Part shown: in pieces, positions 1 through 9,468 of the stretch
How positions within the stretch are numbered: the stretch's first letter is position 1
How the letters are laid out: every line of letters begins with the position of its first letter
NCBI GenBank assembly: GCA_016215315.1
Contig: JACRKG010000007.1
Coordinates: forward strand, 1-62,739
DNA length: 62,739 nt
Source: Candidatus Woesearchaeota archaeon
Lineage (GTDB): Archaea; Nanobdellota; Nanobdellia; Woesearchaeales; ARS49
Reading direction: 5' to 3'
Notes under the pieces: model-generated
Database searches by the model: none
Seen by the model: only the letters and a program-made list of their open reading frames with translations
Told to the model about the DNA's origin: nothing
Position numbers and translations under genes: made by a program

Positions 1-39
1 AAATCCGCTGTGCAAAAAAAATACAAAAACTACTCCTAG

Positions 40-130
40 AAAAAGCTAACGCTTTTTAGCGACAGCACTAAAGTGCAGGGCATTCCACCCACCGTTAAAA
101 ACGGAAGCTAAAAGCTGGGGAGTCTGCCCC
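40..130. other. run of five short hairpins
   Basis: Five small inverted repeats follow one another in 91 bases: arms AAAAAGC/GCTTTTT (40-57), GCACT/AGTGC (65-76), CCGTT/AACGG (92-104), AGCT/AGCT (106-116) and GGGG/CCCC (117-130). Three of the loops are only A residues. The run lies just past the stop of the minus-strand gene ending at 149, so it may be that transcript's 3' end or a separate structured RNA. Strand and function are not decided by the sequence. Confidence 0.45.
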
Positions 131-148
131 AAACTTACTACGAACTAA

Positions 149-3100
149 TTAAATGCATTCCATTCTTCCAGTTCTAGGATTCCAAAATACGCCTAAATAA
201 CAATAATTGCGAGAGTAGACTACTGCTGGAGCTATAATTCCTGAACCCCCGCTACCGCTTCCTGTTCCTTCAGTCCCTCCCGTTCCCGTACCTGCATCCG
301 CAACTTGTACGCCACTCCATGAAGGATCAGTTCTTAGTGTGTCGTCTGCGGGATTAGGATCACAAACTCCTGTTTCCCAGTTACAAAGAGGTGGAGAAAC
401 AATACGCATTACACAACCCAAACAATTATTCACATCATCACACCCCGAAAAGCAATATCTTCCATCAGTATAAGGTATTTGATTGCCATTCGCGGCAGCT
501 GTAACACAATTTGCTGTAACAGTTTCCCAAGAACCAGCAAAAGGATCATTAGTATTTGCTGAAACCCAAGACAAGTAAGAAGTTGAAGATACAGTTCCAC
601 ATGCAGATTGTCCAGTTTCAGGTCTTTTCGCGCAAGCGCTTGAAACAATTGTTTGACAAGTAATGCAACTTAAACTTCCTTCATAACCGCTTCCTTTTTC
701 TGTAGCACATGTTGCTCCGCCAAAATTATTTCCATCACAAGCTTCGTAAACTGTAAGATAATTATTACTTGCAGTATTACTGTCAATTTTGCCATTACCG
801 CAACAATTGCATAATCTTTTCCCATCACTTTCTCCCATATCTCTGCAATCTGCAGGACAAACAGCGCCAGGATTTGTATCTACTGGTTGTGATGGTCCTG
901 TTGTTGGAGGGCAGTTGCAAACTGTATTACCTATTGTAGGTGATATTGCTGTTCTGCATCCTTTCTGTATCTGTACTAAATCACATGCTCCAGGTATTGC
1001 TGAAGATGTCCAATCTACTGGTCCAGTTTGTGTTGGTGTTCCAGTTTCAGGTCTTTGACCGCATTCAACTTGTACTGGATCTCGTACAACGCCATTAACA
1101 GTTAAAGGATTTGGTGGGCAAGCATAGCATAGTGAAGACGTGCTTGGAGTGAAAGAGAAATCACCAGGTCTAGCTGAGTAAGTTATTCTAACTCCGCTAA
1201 CTAAATTCTCGCATTTCGGATAATATTCTGGAGTACTTCCAATTATAGATATGTATCCTGGTCCTGTTGTTCCTGTTGTTGGTCTTGCTTTGCACTTTCC
1301 TTGAGATGAAGTTATTAAATTAGTCATTTGTTCGATAATTCTTTTTATTTCTGGAGAAATGACAGTATTGATTTCTTGAGATGGAGGCTCAGTATTTCCT
1401 ATAACACTACTTTTTATAACATATTCTTTGTTTGAATCTGAGACAGTTACAAATCTAGCAAGTTGATCATAAACAGGATTTTGTTCTGTTACAGTTCCTG
1501 AAGTGCACGAACAAACCTCTTGATCTTTATCAAACATTTTTAATTTTACAACGTTTTTTTTATCAGAACCAACGTATATATTTATTCCAGTAATTATTAT
1601 ATCCTTGTTGCCATTTGAAGGACAAGTTATCTTTATTACACCAGTTGAAGATGAATCAGGTCTGTCATTACACACACCATCTAAGCAGTATTGTCCTTTA
1701 TCACATGGTATTGATTTTATTTCAGCAACAGACTGACCTTCTCGTATGCACGTTGCTTTTAGAGCCGTTTGTCCATCAAGACAGATTGGAAAGATTTTCA
1801 CACTCATTCCTTGATTTGTTTTTAGTCCAACTTCAACACGACCGTCAACATATTCTTTACAGTAAGATTTTTCACTTGAAGAAATATCTGCACTCACTGC
1901 AACCGTTGGTGTTAAAGTATTCGCGAGATTTGCTCCGAGTTGGTTATTCTGATTCGCGGCCAACTCATTAATTTTTGCTCTTGTTAATGGGCCGAGAACG
2001 CCTGTTGTAGTGAGTCCGTATTTTTGCTGGAATTTTCTTACTGCTTCTTGTGTTTGTGGGCCAAAATAAGTAGTTGTTGGATCATTATAAAATCCTCTTG
2101 TCTTCAAATAGTTTTGTAAATTTGTTACCTCATTTCCAGATACTCCAATTTTTAAATCGTGAGAAAAAGTAAAAGCTTCTCTGCCGCAATTCTGTTGTTG
2201 TAAGGCGGTTTGTTGTTTTGTCAATGCTTCTATTTGTTCATTAAATTGTCGAAGTTGTCGTTGTATTTCTTCCAGTGTTAGTGGTGCTGTTTGCAAACCA
2301 GTTATTGCTGCTGTTACTGCAGTTGTAATGCTGTTAGTTTGAACTGATAATGAACGCATTTCAGCCACTTTTTCTTCTAGCGAAGCAATTTTTTTCTTTA
2401 TATCCTCACGTTCTTTATTATTAGATACGCAAAAAGCTACTTCGCTCGGATCGGGCATTAAATCATTTGACAACCCAACAGTTGTAGCCACTTGAGTTTC
2501 TGGTTTTGGTAAATTATCTTGTGGTATTAATGTTGGTGTTCTGAAGCCTGTTTCTTTTCCTTCGCATTTTGGATTTCCTAAAGTGATCATTTGTTGTGCT
2601 ATTTTATTTCTGGCTGTTTCAACTTCTGTCGTGTCAAAATTTCCCTCTTCGTTTTCTTCGTTTAATAGGTCGTTTTTAGTAAAAACAAATTCTTTTTGTT
2701 CTGGTTGTGATGGATTGCATGAACAAATTTCTTTTTGACCTTCTTGTATTCCTCTAACTATAAAACCATTCGCGTATTTGCCTGCTTTCATTGTATTAAA
2801 GCTTTCAGATTTATCAGTATCCCATGAAGATAAATCATGCTGTTTGTCTAAGTAATCACTTTCGCGATCATAAACGTGGTATTCACATTCTATACCCACA
2901 TCACCTAATTTAGTAAACCCTTTTTTTTCAATTTCTCCACAGGAGCACTTTAGTTTAACAACTTGATCCCAACTTGTTTCTTGAGGAGGTTCTTCGTTGC
3001 AAGGCGGGTTTTTCAGTTTTTCATTTAATTTAGTTATCCAAACTGTAATTCTTGCAATTTTAAGATTATTTTCCATATCTATCTTGTTTAAAACTTGTCG

Positions 3101-3481
3101 TAATTGATTTAGTACTTCGGGGATAACATCGCAAGTAACTGACTGCAGCGCAGCATTTTCATTTCGATCAAAAAAAGAATACCAAAAATTTTGTAAACGA
3201 TCATTCACTGTGTTGATTGTTGTTTGTATTGTGGGTGGTTGACTATTGGTTGTTTTTTGTTGGGAATCTTTTATACAAGAATATAATTTTTGCTGAAGCA
3301 TATGAATTTTTACGACCAATTCACTTTTAGCTATTTCATCAGAAGCTGAATCGAATTCTTTGATTGAAATATCAATTTCTTTTGCTAAAGCAGTACATCC
3401 CCCTGACTGCTGAGCAAAAACATTTGAAGCTAAGGTACTTAAAATAATTACTAAAACTAATACTATTAGTATTTTCTTCAT
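149..3481 (-). CDS. large secreted Cys-rich protein with a peptidoglycan-binding-like domain
   Basis: A predicted exported protein of 1110 aa. It has a Sec signal peptide (residues 1-23, cleavage after NVFA), a coiled-coil/Gln-rich stretch near 355-435 and a PG_binding_1-like domain at about 440-515 (pattern LKIGVSGNEVTNLQNYL, YFGPQTQEAVRKFQ, GVLGPLTRAKI). The remainder is rich in Cys pairs and Pro/Thr, ending in a Gly/Ser/Thr-rich stretch. The Cys spacing suggests disulfide-stabilised extracellular modules. Its ATG overlaps the stop of the lipoprotein gene upstream by 4 bp, so the two are translationally coupled. The PG-binding fold is a known carbohydrate/cell-wall binding module; use against a bacterial wall in an archaeon is inference. 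No catalytic domain is visible. Confidence 0.8.
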   Translation of the reverse strand: MKKILIVLVLVIILSTLASNVFAQQSGGCTALAKEIDISIKEFDSASDEIAKSELVVKIHMLQQKLYSCIKDSQQKTTNSQPPTIQTTINTVNDRLQNFWYSFFDRNENAALQSVTCDVIPEVLNQLRQVLNKIDMENNLKIARITVWITKLNEKLKNPPCNEEPPQETSWDQVVKLKCSCGEIEKKGFTKLGDVGIECEYHVYDRESDYLDKQHDLSSWDTDKSESFNTMKAGKYANGFIVRGIQEGQKEICSCNPSQPEQKEFVFTKNDLLNEENEEGNFDTTEVETARNKIAQQMITLGNPKCEGKETGFRTPTLIPQDNLPKPETQVATTVGLSNDLMPDPSEVAFCVSNNKEREDIKKKIASLEEKVAEMRSLSVQTNSITTAVTAAITGLQTAPLTLEEIQRQLRQFNEQIEALTKQQTALQQQNCGREAFTFSHDLKIGVSGNEVTNLQNYLKTRGFYNDPTTTYFGPQTQEAVRKFQQKYGLTTTGVLGPLTRAKINELAANQNNQLGANLANTLTPTVAVSADISSSEKSYCKEYVDGRVEVGLKTNQGMSVKIFPICLDGQTALKATCIREGQSVAEIKSIPCDKGQYCLDGVCNDRPDSSSTGVIKITCPSNGNKDIIITGINIYVGSDKKNVVKLKMFDKDQEVCSCTSGTVTEQNPVYDQLARFVTVSDSNKEYVIKSSVIGNTEPPSQEINTVISPEIKRIIEQMTNLITSSQGKCKARPTTGTTGPGYISIIGSTPEYYPKCENLVSGVRITYSARPGDFSFTPSTSSLCYACPPNPLTVNGVVRDPVQVECGQRPETGTPTQTGPVDWTSSAIPGACDLVQIQKGCRTAISPTIGNTVCNCPPTTGPSQPVDTNPGAVCPADCRDMGESDGKRLCNCCGNGKIDSNTASNNYLTVYEACDGNNFGGATCATEKGSGYEGSLSCITCQTIVSSACAKRPETGQSACGTVSSTSYLSWVSANTNDPFAGSWETVTANCVTAAANGNQIPYTDGRYCFSGCDDVNNCLGCVMRIVSPPLCNWETGVCDPNPADDTLRTDPSWSGVQVADAGTGTGGTEGTGSGSGGSGIIAPAVVYSRNYCYLGVFWNPRTGRMECI

Positions 3482-3933
3482 TTTCCAAGTATTTTATTTC
3501 TTAATGGACCGTAGCAGAGATTGCTTTGTGGGTTTGCAGTGTGTGTTACTAAGTTTACTAAGAATGTGTTAACGTATGCAGTGCATTTTTCTCCCTTGAA
3601 ATTTGCAATACTCGCAAATTTTTCATCCCATTTTTGGTCACAAACTACGTTTAATTTTTCTAATTTTTTCAACTCTGCTGTTTGTGCTTTTTGGAGTGTT
3701 AAGCCAAAAACGCATTTATCATGATCTTTTCCTAGTATTGCTAAATTGTAAACATCGCCAGTATCACTTGCTTGAACATTTATTAGTGCTTCATTACACT
3801 TGCTGAGTCTTTCGCAGAAAGTATCTAAAGCTGGAGCTTCTTCGTCGCTTTTTACTGTTCCTAAGTCTGTTTTTGAGCACGAAACTAAGATTAATAGCAA
3901 GAATACTAAACAAGTAATTACATATTTTTTCAA
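3478..3933 (-). CDS. small lipoprotein
   Basis: A 151-aa protein with a lipoprotein signal: N-terminal Lys, a hydrophobic stretch, and the lipobox LVSC with Cys at residue 19. No family was recognised. The mature part is mixed alpha/beta with four further Cys residues (at FCERLSKC, KCVFG and others). The start codon is TTG (3931-3933), chosen because a strong GGGTGGT ribosome site sits just upstream and the lipobox fits. The stop overlaps the start of the 1110-aa secreted protein, so both are probably made together and act on the cell surface. Confidence 0.7.
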   Translation of the reverse strand: MKKYVITCLVFLLLILVSCSKTDLGTVKSDEEAPALDTFCERLSKCNEALINVQASDTGDVYNLAILGKDHDKCVFGLTLQKAQTAELKKLEKLNVVCDQKWDEKFASIANFKGEKCTAYVNTFLVNLVTHTANPQSNLCYGPLRNKILGK

Positions 3934-3991
3934 TTTACCACCCTTTTTATGTTAAATGAATATTTGATATTTATAAAGGTTTCTCGTTATT

Positions 3992-4058
3992 AGTTTATGG
4001 TTTACAGTTTGGAGTTTATAGTACGTCCTGTAAACCGCAAACCGTGAACTGTAAACTA
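3992..4058. repeat. palindromic heptamer repeat, copy 1
   Basis: Four 7-base units of the type AGTTTAT/GGTTTAC/AGTTTGG run rightwards, then a short centre (ACGTCCTG), then four units of the complementary type (TAAACCG, CAAACCG, TGAACTG, TAAACTA). The whole is an imperfect palindrome about 67 bp long. The right end enters the stop codon of the gene ending at 4056. The same design recurs at seven other places in the window. Confidence 0.75.
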
Positions 4059-6179
4059 CTTTGTTTCCCTAACATTTATCGCACAAGCTAGATTTTTGTT
4101 ATTAAAAATGTCAATTGTTTGGTATCCTGTTATGCTTGAAGTTTCTTTTCCTTGGAATGTTGATGTTTTTGAGTCAAATATTTGTCCTTGATATACTAAT
4201 TGTACTTCTAAGTTGTTTCCTATTTTTACTAAACCTTTAGCATCTGTTGAACACTGATATTTGTTATCATATATTCTTCCAGTTCTGCCTATTTCGCAAT
4301 AGAATGATACTTCTTGACCATTCAATATTACGTTTATTTGTAATTGTTCTTTTGCTCTCGAACTAGTTAATGTGTCTATTGCCAAAGGATCTCCTCCGAG
4401 CGTTGTTATTACGTGAACTGATTGTCCTACTATTGCTTCAGGGTATAAATCTAGATCAGTTATGAAAATGTTCGGTAATTGACCTTCTCCAGGCAATCCT
4501 TGAGTTACTGCAGGCTTAACACATTGCGCATTCTCGCATTTTTCTCCATCTTTGCAAGGTGTTGCTGTTGCTTCAAATCTGCTGCCCACGCAGAAAGTGT
4601 TTACAACAACATCTTTTCCTTGGAATGAATCACACATGACTTTATCAGCGCTTCCTTCTTGAAGTTTTCCTTTACTGTCTTTTGCTTTGAAAAAAATGTG
4701 ACCATTTTTTTCTTCACAAGATTCATCAGTTTTTGGCGTGACAGGAGCAGTTTTTGGTTTTTCTGGCTCGAATAATCCTTCAAACGGATCTGTTGTTAAT
4801 GGCTCGTATTTTTTTGGGTCAAAATTTGGAGGAATCATTAAAGGACCGCATGAGCAATCGCAGCAAACACGTATAACTGTTGTATAAGGATCGCCTGCCA
4901 AAGGAATTTCCTCAGTTCTGCAATTGTTTAATTTGCACGAAGGATTCTTCCAGAATTTCCAAAAAGATTTTTCTTCTCCTTCACAAACATATTTCATTCC
5001 AGCATATTCTCCGCCTTCAATTGTTGGTTTGCCATTGATAGTTCTATCAATTATTTCTTGTTTTGTTCTTCCATTTTTGTCATCTTTTCCATCACCATCT
5101 TTGTCAGTAAAAAAGTGGTCTTCGCAATTACTGTTTTGTTTTGGCGTTCCAACTAATGGACAAGGCCATGCTGTGCATGCAAAATGACACGTGATTTGTA
5201 ATCCTTCTTCATCTGGAGGCAAGCCTCCTTTTTGTTCTCTTCTCATTTTTGTGTAATCAATTAATTCACTATAAATTTTTGCTTGCTCGATTAATTCTCC
5301 TTTTTCGTTCACTACTAAATCATTAGATGGACAATCCCATTGACCAACTATTTGGTCTGAAATTAATGCATTGATCGATTTTCCTTTGTAAGTTCCTTGA
5401 GCAGAAATAGCTCTATCAACATACCATCCTCCAGGATGATAAGCTGCTGTTTGGCATTCTTTTAAGGCATTGTCTTGTGCTTTTTTGCACATTTGTTGTG
5501 CTTTTTCCGGCCAATTATTTATGTTTCCAGAATCGGATTCTTGCTGACCAAATTGTGGAGAACCTTCAGTACCAAAAACTTTTGTTGGTTTTTTTAAGAA
5601 CATTCCTTCAGGTTCTTTTGAAGGAGTGTTTGTTTCGAACGTTTTCTCTTTTACTTCAGAATAAAATTTTGGTTTTGGAACTGTCAATCCTTTAAGTGTT
5701 TGAGGTGTTTCCATTTTTGCTTTTGACGAGAAATAATTTGTTTGTTCTTTTGTCCAGCAATAAAAAGAAATTGATGATTCGCAAGCTATTTTTGAACCAA
5801 AAAAGTATCCTTCTTCACACAAGGCTAATGGATTTAAAGGAGCGGATTGTTCGTTAAGGGTCATTGAATCAATTTTTAGGGGACATTCAGAAGGACACTT
5901 GATTTTGTTGTACTCGTCAGTTAAATCTTGAATTAGTTTTTCACTTTCTGTCTCACATAATTTTTTTCCTAATTCTTTGCCTTTTTCAGTTGCAAAAGTA
6001 TCGCTTATTAATTTTCCTGAGCAATGATTTGTCCAATAACCTTCTTCAACTTTTGCAAAAACATTATTTAATCCACCACAAATTGCCACCGAAGGACTTA
6101 AATGAGTATTAACTTCTGACGCAAAAACCGCAAAAGGAAGCAATAACAATAATCCTAAAATTAATATTTGTTTCAACAT
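4056..6179 (-). CDS. large secreted Cys-rich protein with calcium-loop-like motif
   Basis: A predicted exported protein of 707 aa. Residues 1-20 form a Sec signal peptide (cleavage near FAVFA). The mature chain has more than 30 Cys residues in scattered pairs, and an acidic loop DKDGDGKDDKNG near residue 360 that resembles calcium-binding thrombospondin-3/EF-like loops. The C-terminal third (from about 575) is predicted beta-rich with an Ig-like feel. A GGTGAT ribosome site precedes the ATG. It is probably part of the same surface-protein group as the genes at 149-3933. No enzymatic family was recognised; calcium binding is inference from the loop. Confidence 0.75.
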   Translation of the reverse strand: MLKQILILGLLLLLPFAVFASEVNTHLSPSVAICGGLNNVFAKVEEGYWTNHCSGKLISDTFATEKGKELGKKLCETESEKLIQDLTDEYNKIKCPSECPLKIDSMTLNEQSAPLNPLALCEEGYFFGSKIACESSISFYCWTKEQTNYFSSKAKMETPQTLKGLTVPKPKFYSEVKEKTFETNTPSKEPEGMFLKKPTKVFGTEGSPQFGQQESDSGNINNWPEKAQQMCKKAQDNALKECQTAAYHPGGWYVDRAISAQGTYKGKSINALISDQIVGQWDCPSNDLVVNEKGELIEQAKIYSELIDYTKMRREQKGGLPPDEEGLQITCHFACTAWPCPLVGTPKQNSNCEDHFFTDKDGDGKDDKNGRTKQEIIDRTINGKPTIEGGEYAGMKYVCEGEEKSFWKFWKNPSCKLNNCRTEEIPLAGDPYTTVIRVCCDCSCGPLMIPPNFDPKKYEPLTTDPFEGLFEPEKPKTAPVTPKTDESCEEKNGHIFFKAKDSKGKLQEGSADKVMCDSFQGKDVVVNTFCVGSRFEATATPCKDGEKCENAQCVKPAVTQGLPGEGQLPNIFITDLDLYPEAIVGQSVHVITTLGGDPLAIDTLTSSRAKEQLQINVILNGQEVSFYCEIGRTGRIYDNKYQCSTDAKGLVKIGNNLEVQLVYQGQIFDSKTSTFQGKETSSITGYQTIDIFNNKNLACAINVRETK

Positions 6180-6243
6180 ATCACCATAAACTTTCTTTTT
6201 TAATGATTAAAGAAGTTCAGAGTTATAAATTTTTCTTAAAAAA

Positions 6244-6600
6244 TCAAGGTTGTAATTTATCATCTACCTGTAATTCTGGTGCAAATGATGAGAAACAGTC
6301 ACCAATATAAAAAATGCTGTTCATGTAAGAATTACTTTTTTGAGTGTTATACGCACTTCCTCCTTTGCCGCTGTTTATTATTTCACACTTAAAATTTTGG
6401 CTTTCTGATCTTGCTACAACTCTTCTTTCAAATTCTTTTAAGTAATCTTTATAGTTACTATCCGATTCATTATTAGATATTTGTACTTGATAAATTTGAT
6501 TCATTTCACCCTTAGAAACCTGTTTTGTTTTATTTTGACTAAGCAAAAATGCAAGTCCAACAATTGCGCATAAGCCTCCAATTACTAATTTCTTATTCAT
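6244..6600 (-). CDS. small single-pass membrane or exported protein
   Basis: A 118-aa protein with an N-terminal hydrophobic helix (residues 4-20) after MNKK, so anchored in the membrane or exported. The rest is polar, with two Cys (NFKCEIIN, GDCFSSF). A TATA-like TTTATAAAT lies about 25 bases before the ATG, which suits a leaderless transcript. It neighbours the secreted proteins at 149-6179. The family was not recognised. Confidence 0.6.
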   Translation of the reverse strand: MNKKLVIGGLCAIVGLAFLLSQNKTKQVSKGEMNQIYQVQISNNESDSNYKDYLKEFERRVVARSESQNFKCEIINSGKGGSAYNTQKSNSYMNSIFYIGDCFSSFAPELQVDDKLQP

Positions 6601-6665
6601 AGTGCATAAAATTCAGAGTTTATTTATAAAGGCTTTGACAAAAAGACTTGAAAAAGATCAAGACA

Positions 6666-7568
6666 CTACCAATTGTTGCGTATATGTTTGCACATAAATG
6701 AGATAAAATTATTTGCAGGCTCCTTCTCTTCTTTTCTGCATTCCTCTGTTTTTGTTTCTAAATCAACTGCAGGTTTCTTTTTTCTTAGTTCTTCAACTTC
6801 TTTTTTTAATTTTCTAAAATCTTCCTTCATCGTATTCATGTTTTGATCAAAATATGCTCTTGTATCTGAAACAAGTTCGTGCAATTCTTTCAAAGTTTCT
6901 TCTAATTTTTTTTCATTTTCTGATTTTGACGGGAGTATTTCAATGTCTTCCACAAAATCTCCCACAATCATTTTTACTGGTCTCGGCGGTATAGGTTTCC
7001 TTCTGGCTACAACCTCTCGAGGACGTTCGTGCGCATCAACATCACATCCTTCATCATCTTCTCTCTCCATCTCTCTCATGATTTGTTTTTCACGTAGTTT
7101 TCTCACCGAGTCTTCACAACAATTATATAAAACAGTTTTTTTATTCTCATCAGAAGAATTGGTTTGTGTGGGCGTAGAACTTGAACTATTTTTAGTCATG
7201 ACTTCTTGAATTTTTCTACTGCAGCTTTTTTGGATTTCTCGCTCATCTTCTATAAAGTCATAAAGTTTTTCAGCTAACTTTCTTTGTTCAACATTAACCT
7301 TATAAGAAGGCATGCCTTGAAATTGTCTATCGTACAAAGATTGTACTGCGGCCATTACTTGATTGCTGCAATTTAAGAGATCTGTTAAGCCTTGAATATC
7401 TAAATTAGATATTTTGCTTTTTTGATCTTCAATTATTTTATTTAAATGTTCTTCAAAGTAGTTTTGCCGAATAAACGTGGAAGTTTTACTGGGAGCAGAA
7501 ATTCTTAGAGATATTACTTCATTAAATTGCCGTTTTAGCTCGTCTATTATAAGAGATTCGTAAGACAT
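6666..7568 (-). CDS. coiled-coil protein, truncated paralogue of the 590-aa neighbour
   Basis: A 300-aa protein of unknown function. Residues 1-120 match the start of the upstream neighbour (SYESLIIDELKRQFN against SLESYLLDELKRQFN; later LAEKLYDFxExERExQKSCSRKxQE). The coiled-coil part ending in LRKKxPxxDLETK is also shared, but the protein stops where the neighbour continues into a roughly 230-aa C-terminal domain. The ATG at 7568 was chosen over an in-frame ATG at 7619 because the paralogue aligns from there. It begins two bases after the neighbour's stop, so the two form an operon. It looks like a duplicate that lost its C-terminal half. Confidence 0.7.
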   Translation of the reverse strand: MSYESLIIDELKRQFNEVISLRISAPSKTSTFIRQNYFEEHLNKIIEDQKSKISNLDIQGLTDLLNCSNQVMAAVQSLYDRQFQGMPSYKVNVEQRKLAEKLYDFIEDEREIQKSCSRKIQEVMTKNSSSSTPTQTNSSDENKKTVLYNCCEDSVRKLREKQIMREMEREDDEGCDVDAHERPREVVARRKPIPPRPVKMIVGDFVEDIEILPSKSENEKKLEETLKELHELVSDTRAYFDQNMNTMKEDFRKLKKEVEELRKKKPAVDLETKTEECRKEEKEPANNFISFMCKHIRNNW

Positions 7569-7569
7569 T

Positions 7570-9342
7570 TTATTCCTCGTCCATATTTGTATGAGCATAA
7601 TTAATAAAACTTGATGCAAAATCTATTCCACGAGAACAACCTTTTTGTTCAGATACGCCTTCTTCAGTACTAATAACAAACATGTTGTTTTCAACTGAAT
7701 TTTCCAATGAAACATCCGGGCTAGCATAATAGAGACCCACACACCTATATGAACTGCTTTGTCTTAATTGTCGGTTTTCTTTACTATTTTGAATTGGTGG
7801 AGTGGAAATTAATATTTTCTCTCCGCTTTTTCCGCTGATAAATTCTAATTTTCGTGAAATTATTTCTGCATCATCAGTGGTGTTAAATAGTGTTCGTAAA
7901 AATTTCATTCCTTCGATTGTAGAAACTACTTGTGTTATTGGTGAGAATGTATAAATGGGAACTTCAACTTCTCGGATTATTTCTAGTTCTTTGCAATGCA
8001 CATTATGTATTATTTTTGCATTTAAACCAGGAGATAAATAATTCAGACTCGTATTAGTTATCAACCAATTACTTCTTTTTGGAAAATCAAAATCATCCTG
8101 TAAACTCAAAACCAAATTACGTGCATTTATTTTTTCTTCTTCACTCCCATTCAAGTATTTGTCTATTAACATTCCAAAAGAAAACCATAAATCACTCATA
8201 CTGACCCTAATTCGATCGTCCTTAACACCACCCCAATATGAGCTCCATTGTGTGGGAGTTTTTTTCGTTCCTTTATCAGCGGATTTCTCATCGAGTGGGA
8301 ACAATTCAATCTTTGTTTCTAAATCAATGGAAGGATTCTTTTTTCTTAATTCTTCAACTTCTTGTTTTAATTCTGTTTGTTCTTTACTCATCTTGTAAAT
8401 AATTTGTTCATAAAGACGATTATGATCTCTCACTCCAGAAAGAAGCTCATCAATTTCTTTAGTTTTTCCATGAAGATATTCTTTCATTCCAGAAACAAGT
8501 TCACGAACTTCTTTTAATGTATCGTTAAGATCTTTTTCACTAGTTTGGTCTTTTTTACTGCCCATTTGATCTTGTTTTTCTTGTTTTGATACGATGGAAA
8601 AAATCTTGCAAACTTTATCTAATACTTTATCTAAGTTAATTTCACTCTCAGATTTTGGAATGGGCATTTCACTTTCTTGTTTCGGAGAAGATATTTCTTT
8701 GCCTGGCACATAGTTTCCTTGGACTGCTCTTCTTGACTTGCGCGCAATTCTCTCTTCCATCTCCATTCCTAATGCTCTTCTATGTGCAATCTCTTCAATA
8801 GTTTCATGCGTACCATCATATACCTTAAGTACATTGTCTTCTTCAATTAATTCATCAATATACTCATCATCCCACTTCCGGAAAATACCATTTCCTGAAG
8901 AAGCAGTTTTTTTATTATCATTAGAAGAACTAATTTGTATCGGAGTTGAAATTGAACTATTTTTAGTAGTGAATTCTTGAACTTTTCTACTGCAGCTTTT
9001 TTGTACTTCTCTTTCTCGTTCCATAAAGTCATAAAGTTTTTCAGCTAAACTTCGGTAATTCAAATCAATTTCCCAAGGAGGCACACTTTGAAATTGCTCA
9101 TTATACAAAGATTGTACTGTTGCAATTATTTCATTGCTGTGATTTAAAAGATCTAATAATTTTTGAATATTTGAGGTTGATATAGTTTGTTCTTGTTCTT
9201 TAAGGGTTTTACCTAGCAGTTCTTCAAAATCTTGTAGCTCAAAATAAGGATCACAATACTTCTCCATCGCACGTTTTTTAGATATGACAAGATTAAATTG
9301 CCTTTTTAATTCGTCCAGTAAATAAGATTCAAGAGATGACAT
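7570..9342 (-). CDS. coiled-coil protein ending in the array-type domain
   Basis: A 590-aa protein in three parts. Residues 1-130 are helical and shared with the neighbour at 6666; 130-345 are charged and coiled-coil; from about 360 the chain follows the core of the type A array proteins at 37-54 kb. The shared marks, in order, are QWSSYW, VSMSDLWFSF, LITNTSLNY, IIHN, FLRTLFNTTDDAEI, KLEFISGKSGEKILISTPP and GCSRGI. It lacks the N-terminal ILGDKKK tag of the array proteins. The same core on a different N-terminus, 28 kb away, suggests that the core is the working domain and the N-terminus is an addressing module. Function unknown. Confidence 0.75.
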   Translation of the reverse strand: MSSLESYLLDELKRQFNLVISKKRAMEKYCDPYFELQDFEELLGKTLKEQEQTISTSNIQKLLDLLNHSNEIIATVQSLYNEQFQSVPPWEIDLNYRSLAEKLYDFMEREREVQKSCSRKVQEFTTKNSSISTPIQISSSNDNKKTASSGNGIFRKWDDEYIDELIEEDNVLKVYDGTHETIEEIAHRRALGMEMEERIARKSRRAVQGNYVPGKEISSPKQESEMPIPKSESEINLDKVLDKVCKIFSIVSKQEKQDQMGSKKDQTSEKDLNDTLKEVRELVSGMKEYLHGKTKEIDELLSGVRDHNRLYEQIIYKMSKEQTELKQEVEELRKKNPSIDLETKIELFPLDEKSADKGTKKTPTQWSSYWGGVKDDRIRVSMSDLWFSFGMLIDKYLNGSEEEKINARNLVLSLQDDFDFPKRSNWLITNTSLNYLSPGLNAKIIHNVHCKELEIIREVEVPIYTFSPITQVVSTIEGMKFLRTLFNTTDDAEIISRKLEFISGKSGEKILISTPPIQNSKENRQLRQSSSYRCVGLYYASPDVSLENSVENNMFVISTEEGVSEQKGCSRGIDFASSFINYAHTNMDEE

Positions 9343-9370
9343 TTTATTCCTCGTCCATATTTGTATAAAT
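9343..9370 (-). pseudogene. remnant of a lost upstream paralogue's 3' end
   Basis: The bases just upstream of the 590-aa gene nearly repeat that gene's own last codons: read on the minus strand they spell YTNMDEE and a stop, against HTNMDEE and a stop at 7570. This looks like the leftover tail of a further tandem copy that once lay upstream, now used as the leader of the 590-aa gene. Confidence 0.6.
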
Positions 9371-9440
9371 TCAATATTTAAATCTCTTATTATTTATTAC
9401 TATTATTAACCACTATTTAACTGAGAAAAAAATAAACAAC

Positions 9441-9468
9441 TCTAAACCCTGAACCACAAACTCCGAAC
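9441..9468. repeat. heptamer repeat, half copy
   Basis: Four complementary-type heptamers (TCTAAAC, CCTGAAC, CACAAAC, TCCGAAC) lie just after the cobO stop. Only one arm of the palindrome is present here. Confidence 0.6.

Noticed and set aside
789..1058. Plus-strand frames opposite the 1110-aa gene
   Set aside because: They are shadows of a long Cys-rich gene with a clear signal peptide and no ribosome site or promoter of their own.
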